From Bacteroidia bacterium (lineage in GTDB: Bacteria > Bacteroidota > Bacteroidia > J057), in assembly GCA_030430205.1 (NCBI GenBank), contig JAUIGE010000012.1, forward strand, positions 62,001 to 126,000: a stretch of 64,000 bases of DNA, given 5' to 3'. The notes under the pieces were generated by a model, which did not search any database, was not told the DNA's origin, and saw only the letters and a program-made list of their open reading frames with translations. The number at the start of each line of letters is the position of its first letter. The stretch's first letter is position 1. Of the stretch, positions 52,307-60,395 are shown piece by piece. The position numbers and the translations under genes were made by a program.

Positions 52307-52540
52307 TTATTCTTTCGCGTAATCATCGGCCCAGAAGACAAGGTGCGGACCCTCTATTATTCCAGGCATTTTCCTAAGAGTTCGCGCAATGACGGCACTA
52401 CCTCGATTAAAGGTTCTGCCATCCGTATCTGATAAAATCAAGTTTGGGAAGACTTGATCGGCAATGTCTCGGATTTTAAAATCCTGATGAATTGGTATTG
52501 TCTCTTTGATTCTTATTCTTATTTCGGCTGATGCTTTCAT
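52307..52540 (-). CDS. Small basic phage protein
   Basis: The 77-residue protein (IRIRIKETIPIHQDFKIRDI, then GSAVIARTLRKMPGIIEGPH) resembles a small winged-helix fold: helix DIADQVFPN, followed by ARTLRKM recognition-like helix and a beta wing (PHLVFWADD). It is 19 nt after the methyltransferase gene. DNA-binding is inferred. Confidence 0.5.
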   Translation of the reverse strand: MKASAEIRIRIKETIPIHQDFKIRDIADQVFPNLILSDTDGRTFNRGSAVIARTLRKMPGIIEGPHLVFWADDYAKE

Positions 52541-52559
52541 GTTGTAGTATTAGGAAGGT

Positions 52560-53303
52560 TTAAGATCCTGGATCTAGTTGCTTGATTGTTTGAAATATCT
52601 GAAATGCGATTTGGGGCACGATGGCATTTCCTAATCCTCTAATTCTGTCCACCCTATTGGGTATCCCATTAGAAGCTCTGAAAATTCTGGGGTTAGTTCC
52701 GTTTCGTACCGACTCCGAAACCAGCGATCCAGGGAGACTGATTTGTTCGTGTTGAAATTCAGTTTCTCTTTGCTTGTACTTTTCCTCTCTATGTGGTCGG
52801 AAGCCGTTGGCGTTGGTATCATATGAGTCGCCTTTAATGGCAATGACCCAAACTCGATCTCTATTGTGCCACGCTCCAACCGCGTAAGCTGGAATAATAA
52901 ACGCTTGGCAGGCGTAGCCTTCACCCTCCAAGTTAGTAATGACTTCATCGAGTGCCATTTTGACGAAACCAACAACATTTTCGACAATTGCGGCAAATGG
53001 CTGAACATCCCGTACAACTCGAAACATTTGCGGCCATAAGTGCCTATCATCTTCTTTTCCTCTTTTCTTCCCCGCTTTGCTGTATGGTTGACAGGGGGGG
53101 CCACCGCAAACAATGTCTGCTGAATGCCTTTCTCCGTTGAAATCTCTAATATCTCCATAGATCGGAATTTTTGTACCAAAATTTTTCTTGAATAAACGCT
53201 GGCAATAATCATCTTTCTCAACGAAAGCAACGGTTTCAAGCCCAGCCCAATGGGCTGCTAAACTGAATCCGCCAATGCCACCAAATAAGTCTATTATTTT
53301 CAT
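52560..53303 (-). CDS. Solitary DNA cytosine-5 methyltransferase
   Basis: The 247-residue protein carries the C5-methyltransferase motifs: motif I DLFGGIGGF at 5-13, motif IV GGPPCQPYS with nucleophile Cys71, motif VI ENV at 108-110, motif VIII RDRVW at about 148-152, and motif X GNAIVP near 228. The target-recognition region between VIII and IX (about 155-215) is short, and the protein is smaller than typical Dcm-type enzymes. No restriction endonuclease gene lies nearby, so it is probably a phage orphan enzyme that protects its DNA from host restriction or modulates packaging/expression. Confidence 0.93.
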   Translation of the reverse strand: MKIIDLFGGIGGFSLAAHWAGLETVAFVEKDDYCQRLFKKNFGTKIPIYGDIRDFNGERHSADIVCGGPPCQPYSKAGKKRGKEDDRHLWPQMFRVVRDVQPFAAIVENVVGFVKMALDEVITNLEGEGYACQAFIIPAYAVGAWHNRDRVWVIAIKGDSYDTNANGFRPHREEKYKQRETEFQHEQISLPGSLVSESVRNGTNPRIFRASNGIPNRVDRIRGLGNAIVPQIAFQIFQTIKQLDPGS

Positions 53304-53325
53304 AGCATTCTGTTATTAGCCAAGC

Positions 53326-53757
53326 TCAAAAAGGTAATTCATCATCGTCATCTACTATATTGACCACGCCTTTGCGCTGTAGCTTGTATTGAATCGTTGA
53401 GGGTAGTCTGAGTAATGAAAACCATTTACGGGCAAACCATTGACCTACACAGTACCACCATTTTTGCTCTAACTCCCATTGCTTTTGTGCGGCTGCGCAA
53501 TGACAGTAATTACCATACTTATACCCCCACTCATGACAACAAGTCGTTTCATCGTAGTCGTCGAAATCATCCTCTTCCCCCCAGGTATCTGTATAATCTT
53601 CCTCGTAATTGTGAAGGAAATCGTATTCACTGTCTAGCATCTGATGGTGTGATTTTTCCATTTGCTGTTTTGATTTATGGGAAGCCCTATGATAAATACT
53701 TCGAATTAAGAAGCGCCAATTTGCCCTGCACATGAGTATTGATCCTGTCAGCATCAA
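53326..53757 (-). CDS. Cys/Trp-rich protein with an SSB-like acidic C-terminal tip
   Basis: The 143-residue protein (or 111 residues if MEKSHHQML at 53,661 is the start) contains a Cys/His cluster (ETTCCHEWGYKYGNYCHCA), a Trp-rich helix (QKWWYCVGQWFARKWFSLL), an acidic stretch (EEDDFDDYDE) and the ending VDDDDELPF. That ending closely copies the acidic tip of the prophage SSB (DDDDLPF), which in bacteria binds many DNA repair and replication proteins. It may compete for, or recruit, the same partners. The family was not recognised. Confidence 0.6.
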   Translation of the reverse strand: MMLTGSILMCRANWRFLIRSIYHRASHKSKQQMEKSHHQMLDSEYDFLHNYEEDYTDTWGEEDDFDDYDETTCCHEWGYKYGNYCHCAAAQKQWELEQKWWYCVGQWFARKWFSLLRLPSTIQYKLQRKGVVNIVDDDDELPF

Positions 53758-53787
53758 AAAGTATTTCAGCCTGAGCCATCATGATTT

Positions 53788-53889
53788 TTACGTCTGCTCT
53801 AGTGCTTCCTCTTGTATCTTGTTTATTTGCACTTCTCTGCCAAAGTGGGCAATTGCTTTTTTTAATATTTCTATCTGATATTTCTCCAT
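53788..53889 (-). CDS. Tiny phage peptide (33 residues)
   Basis: An ATG-started frame gives MEKYQIEILKKAIAHFGREV and a further 13 residues ending EQT. It is helical and amphipathic and lies in the otherwise empty gap between two genes of the early unit. It may be real since it is followed closely by another small frame on the same strand. Confidence 0.35.
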   Translation of the reverse strand: MEKYQIEILKKAIAHFGREVQINKIQEEALEQT

Positions 53890-53911
53890 GATGTTCTTAT
53901 TTAAGGAAGCC

Positions 53912-54082
53912 CTAAGAGGCTTTTTGCTTTTTAATATATGCGTTGAGAGTTGCTATATCTACATGGATATTACAAAGCCTCCTAAGCTTGTTTTGAAGGA
54001 TATAAGGATTCAGATAATCGATTCCGGAGATAGCTGTTTCAATTAGCTGCTTTCTTTCTTTTTGCTGTATTGTTAGTTGCAT
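53912..54082 (-). CDS. Small phage protein (56 residues)
   Basis: The frame starts MQLTIQQKERKQLIETAISG and continues with GIDYLNPYILQNKLRRL to a helical end (YIKKQKAS). It fits between the Tad2-like gene and the 33-residue frame on the same strand. Its composition resembles the small regulatory proteins in this region. Confidence 0.45.
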   Translation of the reverse strand: MQLTIQQKERKQLIETAISGIDYLNPYILQNKLRRLCNIHVDIATLNAYIKKQKAS

Positions 54083-54143
54083 GATTGTATGATTTCAGGA
54101 AGGTCATAGGGCGGAAACCCTACGACCTTTAATGATTAAATGA

Positions 54144-54434
54144 TTAAACGATCACCCAATCCTCAGCAAGCATATCGGTTTGACTTGCAAGCCATCCCGT
54201 CAGAATTTTATCATCCGCCGTCTTCATTCTAATTGATCCTAAGGCCTCAAAATGGTCTTTGCCATTGTTTTCAAGAACCTCCTTCAGCGCGGGGTCGTGG
54301 ATAGCTGTTTTCGGGATAGTTCCGGCGGGCAGCAAAAACAAAAACATGCCTTTGCCATTCCAGCCTTCACGGGCAATCTTTGCCCCATCTTTCAACGCTT
54401 CAAGAGCTGCACCAAATGTTAATTGGATTTTCAT
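54144..54434 (-). CDS. tad2: Tad2-like (DUF2829) anti-Thoeris protein
   Basis: The 96-residue protein shows the DUF2829/Tad2 pattern: an N-terminal FGAALEALKDGAKIAREGWNG-type segment (residues 7-27) followed by KGMFLFLLPAG and, after a variable loop, IRMKTADDKILTGWLASQTDMLAEDW. Known family members such as SPO1 Tad2 bind the signalling molecule 1''-3' gcADPR made by Thoeris TIR proteins and block NAD depletion. The gene is in the early part of the prophage, where anti-defence genes are expected, and is followed by short ORFs. Full length matches the family. Confidence 0.85.
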   Translation of the reverse strand: MKIQLTFGAALEALKDGAKIAREGWNGKGMFLFLLPAGTIPKTAIHDPALKEVLENNGKDHFEALGSIRMKTADDKILTGWLASQTDMLAEDWVIV

Positions 54435-54466
54435 ATATCTAAAAATTAAAAGGTTACTGTATGAGA

Positions 54467-54835
54467 TTATTCAGCAAAGGGTAGCACCTGGTTAGAGTAG
54501 AATTGCGGCAGAATGGGGTTGCCTGGATCATTTTCCAGGGCGAGTTGGGCCAACTTATTAATAGCATAAACAATCAGGGCTTGAAAATCTGGTTGCTCTT
54601 CGCGATTTGTCCAGGGGCCCCCCGACAATAAAATACTATTGTGGCATTTGCCTCTATAATATTCCCATGGACTATCCAGCGAGTCGCCTAACAGACCCTG
54701 ATTAAGTTTTATTACCTGATCTCGGGTCAGTTCTATCTCAGGAAAACAAACCAGATTTTTATTCCCCTCATAGAGATTTGGATGGCGTTGAATGTACTGA
54801 ATCCGATCTGTCATCGGAGATTGTTTATTTTGCAT
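54467..54835 (-). CDS. Hypothetical phage protein
   Basis: The 122-residue protein is mixed alpha/beta with YRGKCHNSILLSGGPWTN near its centre and a helix IVYAINKLAQLAL. It may begin at the second methionine (MTDRIQYIQRHP). Position next to Tad2 in the early unit suggests host takeover or anti-defence, which is guesswork. Confidence 0.5.
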   Translation of the reverse strand: MQNKQSPMTDRIQYIQRHPNLYEGNKNLVCFPEIELTRDQVIKLNQGLLGDSLDSPWEYYRGKCHNSILLSGGPWTNREEQPDFQALIVYAINKLAQLALENDPGNPILPQFYSNQVLPFAE

Positions 54836-54885
54836 GATATTCTAGTTCTGTTATCATTTTAAAGTGCCCTAATTTCACTCGTCAA

Positions 54886-55203
54886 CTAAGCAATTTCCCT
54901 GAATAAGGGATTGATTGTCCGGGGATTTGCTCGTTCCATGACCAGGTCCTTGAATTCTGCATAGTCACTCAGGGTTCCTGAGTCCTGCTTGATCATTTCG
55001 TCCAGTGCGAGGATGTATTGTCGGGTTGTCCCTTTGTCCCTGTTTAGATAAATGCCTATTGACTCAAAGGTCCACGAAAATTCGTGGCGTAGAAAGTACG
55101 CCACGAATTTTCTTTTCATCACAAGGTATTTACTCCTCGATGGGCCCCGCATTTGTGCTTCATTTGTCTTCAAAATGTCGTAAAAAAACGACATCTGAGA
55201 CAT
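54886..55203 (-). CDS. DnaA domain IV-like DNA-binding protein
   Basis: From MSQMSFFYDILKTNEA (an upstream ATG at 55,239 overlaps the SSB end), the 105-residue protein has a region (MKRKFVAYFLRHEFSWTFES, IGIYLNRDKGTTRQYILALD) similar in pattern to the C-terminal DnaA domain IV (IAMYL then SLPEIGxxFGxRDHTTVLHA), a helix-turn-helix that reads DnaA boxes. It follows SSB. A phage origin-binding or DnaA-recruiting role is inferred. Confidence 0.55.
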   Translation of the reverse strand: MSQMSFFYDILKTNEAQMRGPSRSKYLVMKRKFVAYFLRHEFSWTFESIGIYLNRDKGTTRQYILALDEMIKQDSGTLSDYAEFKDLVMERANPRTINPLFREIA

Positions 55204-55216
55204 GGGCCTATTTTCG

Positions 55217-55681
55217 CTAAAATGGCAAATCATCATCATCTTTCATTTTTTGAGTTGTTACGGAGGGCATGCCAGGCAGTACTTGCTGGCCATCGGCTGG
55301 CGGCGTAGATGGGGGGGCTGGGGCATATATCTTTTCGGTTGCCTGGGCCATTGACATAGGCGCGGGCTGCGGGGTTTCTTTCGGCGAACCCAAAAGTTGA
55401 ATGATTGAGGCATTTACGGAAATATCAACCTGATATGAATTGCTTCGCTCATGGAAGAATGACTTCATTGATGCCCGGCCAAGTACCATCACTCTGGTTC
55501 CCTTAGTGAGGTATTGTGCCAGGGCTAAGTTTCGGGAAAAGACATTTATCCACTGTGTGGATTCGATCCCTTTTCTTTTGTCATTTACTGCCACGGAAAA
55601 CCGAATGTAGGGTGAGCCGCCATTCTCTTGTTTTTGTACGGCATCAAATCCGCAGTGTCCTTCAAAGGTTAAATGAATCAT
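55217..55681 (-). CDS. ssb: Single-stranded DNA-binding protein
   Basis: The 154-residue protein has an OB fold (residues 1-110: FRFSVAVNDKRKG-type strands, WINVFSRNLALAQYLTKGT and VMVLGRASMKSFF), a Pro/Ala-rich linker (about 112-145) and the acidic C-terminal tip KDDDDLPF. It would protect ssDNA in replication and recruit partners by the tip. Confidence 0.93.
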   Translation of the reverse strand: MIHLTFEGHCGFDAVQKQENGGSPYIRFSVAVNDKRKGIESTQWINVFSRNLALAQYLTKGTRVMVLGRASMKSFFHERSNSYQVDISVNASIIQLLGSPKETPQPAPMSMAQATEKIYAPAPPSTPPADGQQVLPGMPSVTTQKMKDDDDLPF

Positions 55682-55686
55682 GATAT

Positions 55687-56034
55687 TTAGTTTAATGATA
55701 CTGCTCTGGATGCCCCCTCAGGGTATACCAGAAAATTGTTTTGAAATTTTTGTGGTGGGTATTCGAATGAGCTGAATATAAGCCGTATGCCCATGTTGGT
55801 TAATGCACTGAATAAGCTCCACTGGTGTAGGATCAGATCGGCATTGATGGCGGGTATGAAATATACCATGCCTGTCAAGCCTCTTCGCCCAAACCATTTC
55901 CAGAAACTTGGGCCATCAGACAGCCGATCATTGATAGGGTCACCTGTAAGTAGGTGCTTCAAGTGTAGACCAGTCTTTGTCATCTCGATGATGTCATCGC
56001 CCTGGATCCAAATCATTTTTGTCTGGATGTGCAT
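55687..56034 (-). CDS. Hypothetical early phage protein
   Basis: The 115-residue protein (IDIIEMTKTGLHLKHLL-like start, then PSFWKWFGRRGLTGMVYF) is alpha/beta, with no motif. It lies between SSB and the primase-helicase gene on the same strand. Confidence 0.45.
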   Translation of the reverse strand: MHIQTKMIWIQGDDIIEMTKTGLHLKHLLTGDPINDRLSDGPSFWKWFGRRGLTGMVYFIPAINADLILHQWSLFSALTNMGIRLIFSSFEYPPQKFQNNFLVYPEGASRAVSLN

Positions 56035-56035
56035 A

Positions 56036-58984
56036 TTAGTTAGGGGTTACATAGATATCGTCGTAGGCTCTTGACTTTGGTTTCCCAGAATGTGCCGGCA
56101 AGCCAATTTCCAGTTGGCTTTGGGTTTGGTAGTATTCTGGGGGGTCTGCCAGACACTCACGCTCGAGTGGTGTCATAAAGGTATCTAGTTGTGTGGCCTC
56201 AATAAGCTCCTTCCTATCGAAAACAAGGCATCGTTGCTTGCTTCTGATTTTTGGCATAAAGATTTGAGATTTGGATGCCGTCTCCATCTCTTTATAAAAG
56301 TCAAGCCCTCTAAGATACTCCTTTAGCGTCTCCTTATCCAGCACCCGCTTGTTATTCAGTTTGCCATATCTTGCATACCTATCATATAATTTCCCCAAAT
56401 TCAGGAAGAGTAAATCTCCCTTGATTCGGAAATGATGATCCGCCTGGATTTGATCCTTTGTTTCTGGATGATGAAAAAGCTCATCCAGGATAGACCAGAA
56501 TATCGCCACCTCGTTGGTTGTGTTATGGCGGCTATGCTGATCCATTACCATCTTTGCGGCCATATCTATGAGTTCCTCTCTGGACTCCTTTATCTTAATA
56601 ATATTTGACTCCATCAATATGATTGAGGGGGTTATCAGGCTTGCAATATTTGTTATCATTCGCGTGTCGGCGCCACGGGATAGTGCCTTAATCGCGTCAA
56701 AGATTTTTCTGTAGTGGGTGCCAAATTCGCTCATCTTATCTCTGTGTGATGCTATCATGACACCTAAATTGCTTATCCCCGAAGGCCACACATCATCTTC
56801 CAATCTCCTTATTTTGTCATCATGCTGCCCCTTTGTCAAGGAGATGTGTATACACCTGCTGAATATAGCCGGGTCAGAGGCTCCCATCCCGGGCACATCT
56901 TGCCCGGATAACATAAACGCCGAATGGTACTGTACTCGCTTGGTCTCTTTATTGTTCGTAAACTTTGACAAAGTTTTGCCAGATCGGTTATATGAATCTT
57001 TGATAAAGGCCTGCTTCCAATCCGGGAGGCTGTTTTTCCACTCATCCAGCCATATAGGGACATTACAAAATCTACTAGCTATGCGATTTGCCGCACTACC
57101 CGAGATTGATTGGATCGAAAGCGGGGTTGATTGAATCTCTCCAAACAGGCATAGGATACCCTGACAGAAGGTTGTTTTGCCTGTGAGAGGGGGGCCAGAT
57201 ACAGCCAAAATTGGGACACTGCGCACATGTTTAAAGACAATGTCACTAAACATACACATTACGGCATACAAAAATCCTAATAGTCCATTCGGGCTTGTTT
57301 CTGTGTCAAAAACCTGCCTATGCAATTTGAACCACTCATTGAGGTCCATTTTACTCTTATCTGAATACTTTATCCAGTCATCACCAGAATCATCTTCAAT
57401 GCCCAGTTTCGTCGTATTTCCTGAGTCATAAGGGAGAAAGATAGGAGAGTCCAGGTTTACGATTCCATACTGATCTACTTTGTGAAAACTCTTTGTCTTG
57501 TTACTAAAGGCCCCATTGGCAAGAACCCATGTGTTGTTATCCTTGTTATACCCCAGGAACGGCATTTGCCGCGCCTCCTTCACCTGGCTTTCACGCTCTA
57601 TGAGCATTTTGATGTAAAGCCAGTCTTTTTCCGTGCCCAAGAAATGAAAGCCTGTCCAGTCCTCCATTATGGACCGGAACCTCCCAAGGCTATTGATGTC
57701 TTCTTTTTCCAGTACGACAAATTTGGGACGGTTGCCAACATCTGTCATCGTGGCGATGCGGACCGTCCGGCCCTGGCTAACCTGTATGACATAGTGAAGG
57801 TCTAATGCAAATGTGCTTATAGGCTGTGGACTCTCATCAGAAGACCGCTTGAAGTAACAATTCCCTTCCCGCCATATCGGCAAGGATATTTTGTAATTAG
57901 AATCGTCATAGATGGGTATATCGTTCTCTACTTTATACTGCTTGTATTTGAAAGAAAAGTGGGTAAATCCCTTCAGTTGGCGGGTTTTGTGGTAATCCCA
58001 AAATGACTTTGCGGAATCCAGATGAAATAAGTGTGGCAAAACAAAGTATGATTTTTCATTTTTCTTGTCCCACCGCTTTGCTTTAGTGATATCATAGCAA
58101 GAAAACCACTCACCTTCAGTGACCCCCTTTTCCATGGCTAGTGCAGCCACTTTCTCCAGGTCAGATATGATGGTTTCACAGCGTTCTTTGAACTTGGCCC
58201 TGCTTTCTTTCTGGACCCCTAGTATCTTTGCCCACTCTGGGTTTAGTGCGGACTGTACTTTCAGCAAGTCATCAATCCCAGCCTTTGCAGAGGTGGGGGT
58301 TGGATGAGCTATTAAGACGTTTACATCGGGGAGTTGATCCGGCCTGTGCTGGTTTTTAACCAGAGTAGCAAATTTCTCAGCTGCCTTTAAGAAATGGCGG
58401 GGGCGGGCGTCGTGGTTTTTCCCATCCTTGCCCAACTTGGAAGACAAGTCGAAGAGGTCATTGTCATACAGAAAAACCACCTGCTCTACCATACACTTGT
58501 TGATGATATGCAGGATGCCTTCATTAAATTTTCCTTCAAATCTCAGATTGTGGATGCCGGGCACACTGACCACATCTAACCCCCACCGATCTGCTACAGC
58601 TGCCTTGAATTCACCTTCAGTGACCCACAGCGTTTTGATCCTTTGCTCGGATGTGAGCTTTTTGTAGGTATTATGAGGGATAAATAAGATAGAGCCATAG
58701 CCAGTGCTGGATGGTTTATATTTCGCTTCTTTACCGTTCAGGTCTATATGGGGCACTGTATACCTTATCCGGTATACAATCTCAAACTTCTTTTTGTCCT
58801 TAATTAAATGATGAACGCCACCTTCCCAGGTTGGTGTGAAAATCTGGATGCCCTCTGGATGCTCATCAAAGTATTTAGATTGTTTCGGGATGAAGTCATA
58901 ATGGCTTTCTTTCCATGAAAACCAATTCAGCTCCCCTTCCGCATTCATTCCATATTCTGATAGTCGCTTTTCTAAGTATGTCAT
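56036..58984 (-). CDS. Large replication protein with Toprim-like and P-loop helicase domains
   Basis: The start MTYLEKRLSEYG (58,984) is chosen because the frame upstream overlaps the neighbouring gene; the longer frame starts at 59,089. The product is 982 residues. An N-terminal region with LWVTEGEFKAAVADRWG (about 118-137) and VFLYDNDLFD looks like the Toprim fold of phage and plasmid primases. A central region (about 400-580) is DUF927-like and leads to the P-loop VSGPPLTGKTTFCQG (about 590-605), then Walker B-like CNVPIWLDEW and the motif SGQDVPGM. A helical C-terminal part follows. It probably primes and unwinds phage DNA. Confidence 0.8.
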   Translation of the reverse strand: MTYLEKRLSEYGMNAEGELNWFSWKESHYDFIPKQSKYFDEHPEGIQIFTPTWEGGVHHLIKDKKKFEIVYRIRYTVPHIDLNGKEAKYKPSSTGYGSILFIPHNTYKKLTSEQRIKTLWVTEGEFKAAVADRWGLDVVSVPGIHNLRFEGKFNEGILHIINKCMVEQVVFLYDNDLFDLSSKLGKDGKNHDARPRHFLKAAEKFATLVKNQHRPDQLPDVNVLIAHPTPTSAKAGIDDLLKVQSALNPEWAKILGVQKESRAKFKERCETIISDLEKVAALAMEKGVTEGEWFSCYDITKAKRWDKKNEKSYFVLPHLFHLDSAKSFWDYHKTRQLKGFTHFSFKYKQYKVENDIPIYDDSNYKISLPIWREGNCYFKRSSDESPQPISTFALDLHYVIQVSQGRTVRIATMTDVGNRPKFVVLEKEDINSLGRFRSIMEDWTGFHFLGTEKDWLYIKMLIERESQVKEARQMPFLGYNKDNNTWVLANGAFSNKTKSFHKVDQYGIVNLDSPIFLPYDSGNTTKLGIEDDSGDDWIKYSDKSKMDLNEWFKLHRQVFDTETSPNGLLGFLYAVMCMFSDIVFKHVRSVPILAVSGPPLTGKTTFCQGILCLFGEIQSTPLSIQSISGSAANRIASRFCNVPIWLDEWKNSLPDWKQAFIKDSYNRSGKTLSKFTNNKETKRVQYHSAFMLSGQDVPGMGASDPAIFSRCIHISLTKGQHDDKIRRLEDDVWPSGISNLGVMIASHRDKMSEFGTHYRKIFDAIKALSRGADTRMITNIASLITPSIILMESNIIKIKESREELIDMAAKMVMDQHSRHNTTNEVAIFWSILDELFHHPETKDQIQADHHFRIKGDLLFLNLGKLYDRYARYGKLNNKRVLDKETLKEYLRGLDFYKEMETASKSQIFMPKIRSKQRCLVFDRKELIEATQLDTFMTPLERECLADPPEYYQTQSQLEIGLPAHSGKPKSRAYDDIYVTPN

Positions 58985-59049
58985 GATTTTTTGATAAAAA
59001 AGCCCGGACATGGTGCCCGGTCTTCTTGGGATTGTATAAACGGAAAGAA

Positions 59050-59346
59050 CTATTCGCTTTTCAAGTCGAGTGTGACATAAAGGAGCCAATAAGTTTTCTC
59101 CTCGTGGTACAGATCAATTACAGCCGCGCTGAGATGCCCGTGATAAAGGAGGATTTGCATCTGTAGAAATCTGCTGGCTCGTAACTCTGATCCGGTAAAC
59201 ATAATTGCATCTAAAACCCGGACATGGCATGGGTTGGACGGGCCACCGGTGGGTGCCATCGCTTCAAGAACACTGCCCTGTCCTATACCAGTCACACTTG
59301 CCATCGAAATGACAAAGCTTGTGTTGTGTGTGGGTACAGATAGCAT
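59050..59346 (-). CDS. Small hypothetical early protein
   Basis: The 98-residue protein ends with a strand-rich segment (SAAVIDLYHEEKTYWLLYVT) and is not recognised. It overlaps the longer frame of the next gene and precedes it in the early unit. Confidence 0.5.
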   Translation of the reverse strand: MLSVPTHNTSFVISMASVTGIGQGSVLEAMAPTGGPSNPCHVRVLDAIMFTGSELRASRFLQMQILLYHGHLSAAVIDLYHEEKTYWLLYVTLDLKSE

Positions 59347-59523
59347 ATATAGAAATGTTTATTGGTTAGATAAAATCATCTAAATCTACATGCACAGCAA
59401 GCAATGCTGAGTATGTTCTGCCTAATGGCTAATAAGTTTTGTGAAAATGATCTGACCTGATTTTATCTTGAGCAAGAAATATGAATAATCAGGCCAGATT
59501 GAAGAGTAACTGCTTGTGAAAAA

Positions 59524-59835
59524 TTAGGAAATAACTGGGGGGAAAGCAAAGCTTTCTTCCTTGATAGATGGATGTAATAAACCCAGTACTGTGACCTGAC
59601 TATATTCATCCATGTAGGAGTTCAGTACTTCGCAAATAGCCTCCAGCTCGATCCTCTTTAAATATGAACTGGGACTCCTATCAGAAAGAAGACCGGCTAT
59701 TTTCTGATTGAGTGTATTCTCACTTATCTCGAGTCGTGCAGCCATCTGTGCACGGGCTTCTTTCCTGGTTGTAATGGACGGTATCTGGGCTATTTTGCCT
59801 CTTATTTGATACCGATAGCTTTCTATTCTTGTCAT
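59524..59835 (-). CDS. Cro-like / early regulator
   Basis: The 103-residue protein has an HTH-like region (RKEARAQMAARLEISENTLNQKIAGLL at about 24-50). It is divergent from the CI-like repressor across an 84-bp spacer holding promoter and operator-like sites, the typical place of Cro. It is the first gene of the leftward early unit. Hairpin TCTGACCTGATT/AATCAGGCCAGA (59,450-59,498) lies after it. Confidence 0.7.
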   Translation of the reverse strand: MTRIESYRYQIRGKIAQIPSITTRKEARAQMAARLEISENTLNQKIAGLLSDRSPSSYLKRIELEAICEVLNSYMDEYSQVTVLGLLHPSIKEESFAFPPVIS

Positions 59836-59852
59836 TTTGAGAAAAAATTAAG

Positions 59853-59916
59853 TATTTTGTTAATGATGAAAACAAACCTAGCGCGTTTTTTTAACAATAG
59901 CAAGTATTTTTAACAA
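59853..59916. promoter_or_regulatory. Lysis-lysogeny switch: Cro promoter and TTAACAA half-sites
   Basis: On the minus strand TAGGTTTG (59,873-59,880) with CTTG 20 nt upstream (59,901-59,904) is a good promoter for the Cro-like gene. TTGTTAA (59,857-59,863) and TTAACAA (59,891-59,897; 59,910-59,916) are candidate operators, one over the start site, one in the spacer and one before -33. A near-match TATTTTG at 59,853 could start the repressor transcript. Confidence 0.6.
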
Positions 59917-59919
59917 AGG

Positions 59920-60240
59920 ATGTCAAAAAATCTTAACATTGGCGAAAAGATCGCCCACAAACTTAGGGAGCAAGAACGTTCGCAAGCTTGGCTTGGAGAA
60001 CATTTAGGTAAAACCAGACAGGTAATTGGATCAATGACAAAGCGAGATAGTTGCGATGTTAAAGATCTGCTAATTATCTGCGAGGTGCTTGATACGCCAA
60101 TCACCTATTTTGTTCCGGCTGATTTCTCTCCCAAAAAAGAGGAAGTTGATCCCGGTCTACTAAAAGACCAAATCATTGCCCTTCAGAAGCAAGTCATGGA
60201 TTTGCAACAAAGGCTTATAGATGATGGCAATGATTCGTAG
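59920..60240 (+). CDS. CI-like XRE-family repressor
   Basis: The 106-residue protein has an XRE-type HTH (IAHKLREQERSQAWLGEHLG, then KTRQVIGSM, residues about 10-45) and a coiled-coil C-terminus (LKDQIIALQKQVMDLQQRL). It has no peptidase domain, so induction may use an antirepressor, and an Ant-like gene exists at 24,735-25,307. It is the only rightward gene at this end and is followed by a strong terminator. Confidence 0.8.
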   Translation: MSKNLNIGEKIAHKLREQERSQAWLGEHLGKTRQVIGSMTKRDSCDVKDLLIICEVLDTPITYFVPADFSPKKEEVDPGLLKDQIIALQKQVMDLQQRLIDDGNDS

Positions 60241-60268
60241 TTGTTTTTCCCCGTTTCACAAACTTAAA

Positions 60269-60298
60269 AAAGGGCACCCCGATGGGTGCCCTTTTTCT
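60269..60298 (+). terminator. Terminator of the repressor gene
   Basis: GGGCACCC (4-nt loop) GGGTGCCC is followed by TTTTTCTTTTTTT. It is just left of attR. Confidence 0.9.
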
Positions 60299-60395
60299 TT
60301 TTTTGGGAAAAACTATTGCACAAATACTGCACACAGACTTATATAAAACAGCCTAAAATACTGACAATCAATAAGATAATCCCTATGGGTTAAGT

